From: Prorocentrum cordatum
Taxonomy: Eukaryota > Sar > Dinophyceae > Prorocentrales > Prorocentraceae
DNA length: 64,000 nt
Assembly (NCBI GenBank): GCA_963575745.1
Contig: CAUYUJ010015949.1
Span: forward strand, 579,510-643,509
Reading direction: 5' to 3'
The notes beneath the pieces were generated by a model that saw nothing but the letters and a program-made list of their open reading frames with translations, was not told the DNA's origin and ran no database searches. Of the stretch, positions 59,735-64,000 are shown one piece after another (within the stretch, counting starts at the first letter, position 1; each line of letters opens with the position of its first letter). The position numbers were made by a program, and so were the translations under genes.

Positions 59735-61055
59735 GAGTAGGAGTAGTAAGTAGCGAGTAGTGAGCACCGCGTAGTAAAAAGTGAGTAGCGAGTACTGAGT
59801 AGGGCGTTAGGAGTACGGGGTGGGGAGTGGTGAGTAGAGAATCCTGAGCGGTGAGTATTGATTAGTGAGTAGTGAATAGCGATTACTGAGTAGCGAATAG
59901 TGAGTAGTGAGTAGCGAACAGTGGGTAGGGAGTAGTGAGTAGTGAGTAGAGAATGGTGAATAGTGGGTGGTGACTATTGAATTGTGAGTAGCGGGTAGTG
60001 CATCGTGCATAGTGAGTAGAGAGTAGTGACTTGTGAGTCGTGGGACGTGAGTAGCGAGTTGTCAGTAGTTGTTATTGAGTCGTGAGTAGTGAGTAGTGCG
60101 TAGTGACTAGTGGGTGGTGAGTAGTGAGTAGTGGGTAGTGGGTAGTGGGTAATATAATGAGTAGCGAGTAGGGAATAGCGAGTAGCGAATAGTCAGTAGC
60201 GAGAAGGGTATTGTGAGCAGTGAGTAGCGAAGAGGGAGCAGTCAGTAGCGAGTGGCGACCTAGGGAGTAGTGAGTAGCGAGTAGGGAGTAGCGAGTAGTG
60301 AGTAGTGAGTAGCGAGTAGGGAGTAGTGAGTAGTGAGTAGTGAGAGAGGGAGCAGTGGGTAGCGAGTACTGGGTACCGAGAAGTGAATAGAGAGTAGAGG
60401 GTAGTGAATAGTTTGTGGTGAGTCGTGGGTAGTTAGTGAGTATTGAGTAGCGAGTAGTTGGTAGTGACTAGTAAATAGGGAGTAGTGCGTACGGAGTAGT
60501 GGTCAGGGAGTAGTGGATGGTGCGTATTGGTTAGCGAGTAGGGAGCAGCGAGTAGCGGAGTGAGTAGTGAGTACTGTGTAGAGAGTAGCGAATAGTGGAT
60601 AGTGAGTAGTGAGTTTTGGGCAGTGAGCAGTGAGTAGTGAGTAGTGCGTATTTGGATCGTGGTTAGCGGGTAGTGAGTAGTGGGTAGTGAATAGTGAGTA
60701 GTGGGTAGTGAATGATTGTGTTGAGTAAGTAGCGCGTAGTGGATAGTGAGTAGTGAGTTGTGGGCAGTAAGTAGTGGGTCGTCGACAATGAGCAGTGGCT
60801 GATGGATAGTGGTTAGTGGGTGGTGAATAGTGGGTTGTGAATAGTGAGTAGTGCGTAGTGTTTAGTGAGTAGTGAGTACGGAGTAGTGAGTAGTGAGTAG
60901 TGACTACTGTGTATGGAGTAGTAAATAAGTGAGTAGTGGATAGTGAGTAGTGGTGAGTAATGAGTCGTGAGTAGTGAGCAACGAGAAGTGGGAAGTGAGT
61001 AGTGAGTGGCGAATAATGAGTAGTGGGTGGTGAGTAGTGCGTAACGAGCAGTAAG
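59735..61055 (+). repeat. Heptamer satellite GTAG(T/C/G)GA, 1.3 kb
   Basis: About 170-190 head-to-tail units of seven bases, mostly GTAGTGA with GTAGCGA and GTAGGGA variants. The complementary strand reads as Ser/Leu/Thr/His/Tyr frames (TTHYSLLTTHYS), which are not genes. Confidence 0.95.
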
Positions 61056-61069
61056 TACTGCTTGGGGCG

Positions 61070-61108
61070 CGGGTTAGGGTTAGGGGTTAGGGTAAGGGTG
61101 AGGATTAG
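61070..61108 (+). repeat. Telomere-like repeats
   Basis: GGTTAGGGTTAGGGGTTAGG followed by GTAAGGGTGAGG is about five degenerate TTAGGG/TTTAGGG units, directly after the heptamer array. Confidence 0.7.
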
Positions 61109-61139
61109 TGTTAGTTGTGGAAGGGGTCGGGTTCCGGAG

Positions 61140-61280
61140 CCACGGGGCGCCGTGGCGAAAGGGGGGGAGGAGGGGGTTCCGAATTTGGCGGCTACAGGGG
61201 GAGAGGGGGGGGGGGTTCGGACCCCCCCCCCTTTGAAAGGGGGGGGGGTCCCCACGACGGACCGGGAATGGGAGGGGGGA
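61140..61280. repeat. G/C homopolymer hairpins, right flank
   Basis: GGGGGGGTTCGGACCCCCCC and CCCCCCCTTTGAAAGGGGGG form hairpins matching those at 59480-59690. Confidence 0.8.
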
Positions 61281-61680
61281 GGGTTCTCCGACGACGGACC
61301 GGCCAGCGGCGCGCCCTCCTCGATAAGACGTGCTTCCGTACGTTTAAGATCTTGCCCCCATGCACCGTTGGAGCAGATGGGCTTTTACTTCAAAACGCCG
61401 CCAAAACATCTTGGCGTATGACTGACGGTCCGCCCTTCTTCTTCAGCCGGACTTCATGTCAGGCCTCGACCTCTATGCTTATGTTTGCTATGGATGCTTC
61501 TGATTATGTAAAGTGTCCTGGTCTCAGTGGACGGGAATAGAGGGTCCGTACCAGCCACGTGACTGCGAGTTCGTTCCCAAAGCGAAGGCTTTGGAGCAGA
61601 TGATGAGGGGGAAGATGAGGAGTGAGCGTTGCGACTCGCCACCTCAGCAAGCTCCAGCCTACCCTCTAAGTAGCATCGGG
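61281..61680. other. No gene recognised
   Basis: Mixed sequence with balanced composition. The open frame GRVLRRRTGQRRALLDKTCF and others lack recognisable motifs. Confidence 0.35.
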
Positions 61681-61689
61681 GCTTCCTGA

Positions 61690-62740
61690 TTATCGACCGC
61701 GGGTCACATCTGCCTCGCCCCTCTTTTTTGCAGAGGCCTTGAGGTAGACTCTGCCGACACTTTAATTGCTGTTGGGTCCATTTGCTTACATTTTTCCTTC
61801 GGTTGAACGCCTAGATCGAGAGAGGCCAGCCACCTGCGAGAAGGCTCGGCAGCGCGTGCCCACTGCCGAAAACATCAGCAGCAGCACCAGCTCGTTAAAT
61901 GGAATCCACGCTTGGAGGAGGGAACACTTTAGGAAGGAGGTGGAGGAGGAGGAGGAGGAGGAGGGGGAACAGGAGCGGCAAGAGCAGGAGTGAGTGGTGC
62001 GCCTCGCCACCGCACCAAGCTCGAGCCGACTCTCTGAGCGGCCTCACGACTGGCCTGGTGCGCTGAAGCCCAGTTTGGATGTGTTGGCGGTTGCTGGTCG
62101 TTTGGCGGAGCAGAGATCGCCGCGGCTGGCAATCGCTAGTCAACACGAGTATTATCTAGTTTGTGCCAAGCGAGGCAGGCTGTGGATGCGAGCGGCTTAT
62201 GCGCACATCATGGTGGTGCGAGGACGCCTGCTCGTGTGGAGCGCGACAGGCCTCGAGCGTGGAGCTCCTGGGGCACCGCGCAGCGTACTCGTGCTTTCTT
62301 ACAGTGCAGTGCCAGTGACTGCTCCCTGCCGCGCGCCAGATAGGGTGCGTCATGCAGAGCACACGTGAATGGACAACCGGTGTTTCAAGGTTGCCCAGGT
62401 AACAGCGCTCCTTGGGTCGTGTCCCTCCACCCGCGCTGGGAGGGTGGAGGGGCACGACCCAAGGGGCACGACCCAAGGGGAGGGTGGAGGGTGGAGGAGG
62501 AGGGAGGAGGGAGGAGGAGGACGGGGGGAGGGAGGAGGAGGGAGGGGGCACGACCCAAGGGGTGGGAGGGAGGAGGGAGCGAGGGGGAGGAGGGCGAGCA
62601 GAGAGATCTCGTGCGCCCCAACTCGTCTCGGTTCCCGAGGGAGCTGCGCGGGCCAGCCGAGGTGTCGTCTCGTGCCCGCCCGTCGGCGCCCCCGTGGGCG
62701 CCTCGCTCGCTGGGCGGCTCGGCCGTGGTTTCGCCTCGAG
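61690..62740 (+). repeat. Composite module (F19), copy B
   Basis: GACCGCGGGTCACATCTGCC, TTTGCTTACATTTTTCC, CAGGAGTGAGTGGTGCGCCT, GCAGTGCCAGTGACTGCTCC and GGTAACAGCGCTCCTTGGGT occur in the same order as in copy A. From 62425 to 62600 a GGGGCACGACCCAAGGGG/GGGAGGAGG array is expanded. The CGCCCCCGTGGGCGCC minisatellite follows (62640-62740) and is broken by an F1 element. Confidence 0.8.
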
Positions 62741-62742
62741 CG

Positions 62743-62876
62743 CTTGGCATCGCTCGGACGTGTGCGTTTTTTTTCTCGGCGAGAACCATCGAGGAGCATC
62801 CTTGATCATTTGGCGAAAAAACCACGCACGAAACCGAAAAAAAAAGTCAGGACATGGACGTCCGAGCGATGGCGAG
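62743..62876. mobile_element. F1 TIR element, copy 6, intact, inside the module
   Basis: CTTGGCATCGCTCGGACGTG at the left and GGACGTCCGAGCGATGGCGA at the right. The interior GGCGAGAACCATCGAGGAGC and ACCACGCACGAAACCG is very close to copy 1, so it is probably a recent insertion. Confidence 0.9.
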
Positions 62877-62929
62877 GAGCGAGTGGAGCACCCGGGGCAG
62901 CTCACTGCGCAGCAGAGCCCATCGTGTCG

Positions 62930-63600
62930 GTCGACCGATCGTGTTTTGCAGCGCGATGCCAATGGCCTCACCGGGACAAGCAGCACACGGCCACGCCGAC
63001 GCAGAGAAGCGGAGGAGGCCAGGGGCTCTGCACCGCGTGATGGACGGGTGATGGCATGCGCTCGAGGAGCGAAAATGGTACATACCGTTTTCTTCAGTTT
63101 CGGCCTCTTACTTATCCTTCTCCCTGTCCACTATCCTGGCAGGCGCCGCTCTGCATGATCAGATGTGCGCGCCTCGGTGCCTGTTAACGCGCCAAATATG
63201 CTGAGTGAGGAATCTGGACCCCCCACACTTCCGAAGCCCGCAAGCTGTATTACAAGACAGGCCAGGTAACAGCGCTCTTCGGGGCGTGTCCCCCAGCCCG
63301 CCGTGAGAAGGAAGGGAGGATGGAGGAGGCAGGGAGGAGGACGAGCAGAGATATCGTAGACGTCCCAACAGTATGTACGTAACTGCCACGCTGCCATGTG
63401 CCGGTTCATACTGTCAGCGAGGAAGCACGCAGCGACCAGACCTCCTACTGTGTCTCTTCACGCTCGGTCGCGCCGTGTGGTGTTGATGCGCCACGGGGGC
63501 ACCAGGGAGACGGGATTTACATAATCACAGTTTGGGCTTCTCTTTCCCACTTTGTCCGTGCACTTGGGGGTTCTTCATTCGATTACTTCAGGAGTTGAAT
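62930..63600 (+). repeat. Composite module (F19), copy C
   Basis: TCCTGGCAGGCGCCGCTCTG, GCCTGTTAACGCGCCAAATA, GGTAACAGCGCTCTTCGGGG, AGCAGAGATATCGTAGACGT, AGGAAGCACGCAGCGACCAG and GTCGCGCCGTGTGGTGTTGA follow the order of copy A from about 57910 onward. The early part of the module is missing or changed. Confidence 0.75.
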
Positions 63601-64000
63601 GGGCCAGCCGAGGTGTCGCCGCGTGGACGCGACCATGCGCTGGGTGGGTCAGCCGAGGGTTCGCCCGGTGCCCGCCCGAGGGCGGCATCCTTGGTGTTTC
63701 GTGCGTTGGGTGGGTCCGCCGAGGTTTCGCCCGGTGGTCTCCCGTGGGCGCCTGGCGGGGGCCTTCCCTGGGTGGGGCAGCCGAAACTCTGCCTGTTGCC
63801 CCGACGTGGGCGCCCCGTGCGCTGGGTGAGTCAGCCGAGGGTTACATTGGTGCCCGCCACGCGGGCACCGCGTAGCGTGCACCACATACCCTGCACCGCA
63901 CAGCTTGCGCTGCCAAGCTTGCACCACACAGCGTGGACCCCATACAGTTCACCGCATAGGTTGCATCAGATAGTTTGCGCCACACATGCTGCACTGCATG
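63601..64000 (+). repeat. Two minisatellites following module C, cut by the window end
   Basis: 63601-63860 has about four units of roughly 65-75 bases with GGGTGGGTCAGCCGAGG and TTCGCCCGGTGCCCGCC. 63865-64000 has GCTTGCACCACACAGCG-type units, as after module A. Both minisatellites occur in the same order as at 58530-59270. Confidence 0.8.

Noticed and set aside
60503-61255. Minus-strand 250-codon frame with TTHYSLL repeats
   Set aside because: It is produced by the seven-base satellite and flanking G/C hairpins.

Overview
The window looks like nuclear DNA of a dinoflagellate. It is GC-rich and gene-poor and packed with GGA/CCT tracts and short inverted-repeat elements. The few believable genes are split by short introns, and the one recognisable kinase fragment has the style common in dinoflagellate kinases. 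No bacterial operon structure, rRNA or spliced-leader gene was found. I am fairly sure of the group and not of the species.

Layout. Positions 1-7,000 form the only clear genic block. It holds three plus-strand genes: 590-2445 (Lys/Gly/Ala-rich protein with a Cys-pair tail), 3189-3619 (88-residue helical protein) and 4298-6739 (711-residue protein resembling TNP2/CACTA-type transposases). Their exons join in frame across six short introns. The block is strewn with about 17 exact copies of the palindrome GCGCTGCAGCGC, which I did not see again in the rest of the window. Several introns carry versions of this palindrome at their ends, as introner-type elements would.

From 7 to 17 kb there are simple repeats, a run of consecutive hairpins (7785-8170), a 1-kb ACAT/GCAT microsatellite field and the first TIR elements. 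From 17.7 to 24.2 kb there is a decayed long coding region with reading-frame breaks, some at homopolymers, and a YADD reverse-transcriptase-like box, so probably a dead retroelement. From 24 to 44 kb there are minisatellites, purine tracts, several MITE-like families, a protein-kinase N-lobe fragment (minus strand, 42.1-42.2 kb) and a few candidate exons. At 44.4-46.2 kb a 1.6-kb foldback lies inside a smaller TIR element. From 46 to 57 kb the TIR families recur, with five elements end to end at 54.9-55.8 kb. From 57 to 64 kb there are three diverged copies of a composite repeat module and a 1.3-kb heptamer satellite beside telomere-like repeats.

The main result is the repeat landscape. At least nine TIR or dispersed families can be defined from two or more copies inside the window, and one family (called F4 here) repeatedly carries other elements inside it. 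Family names F1-F19 are local labels for this report. All comparisons were made by eye, so copy edges are good to about 5-10 bases.
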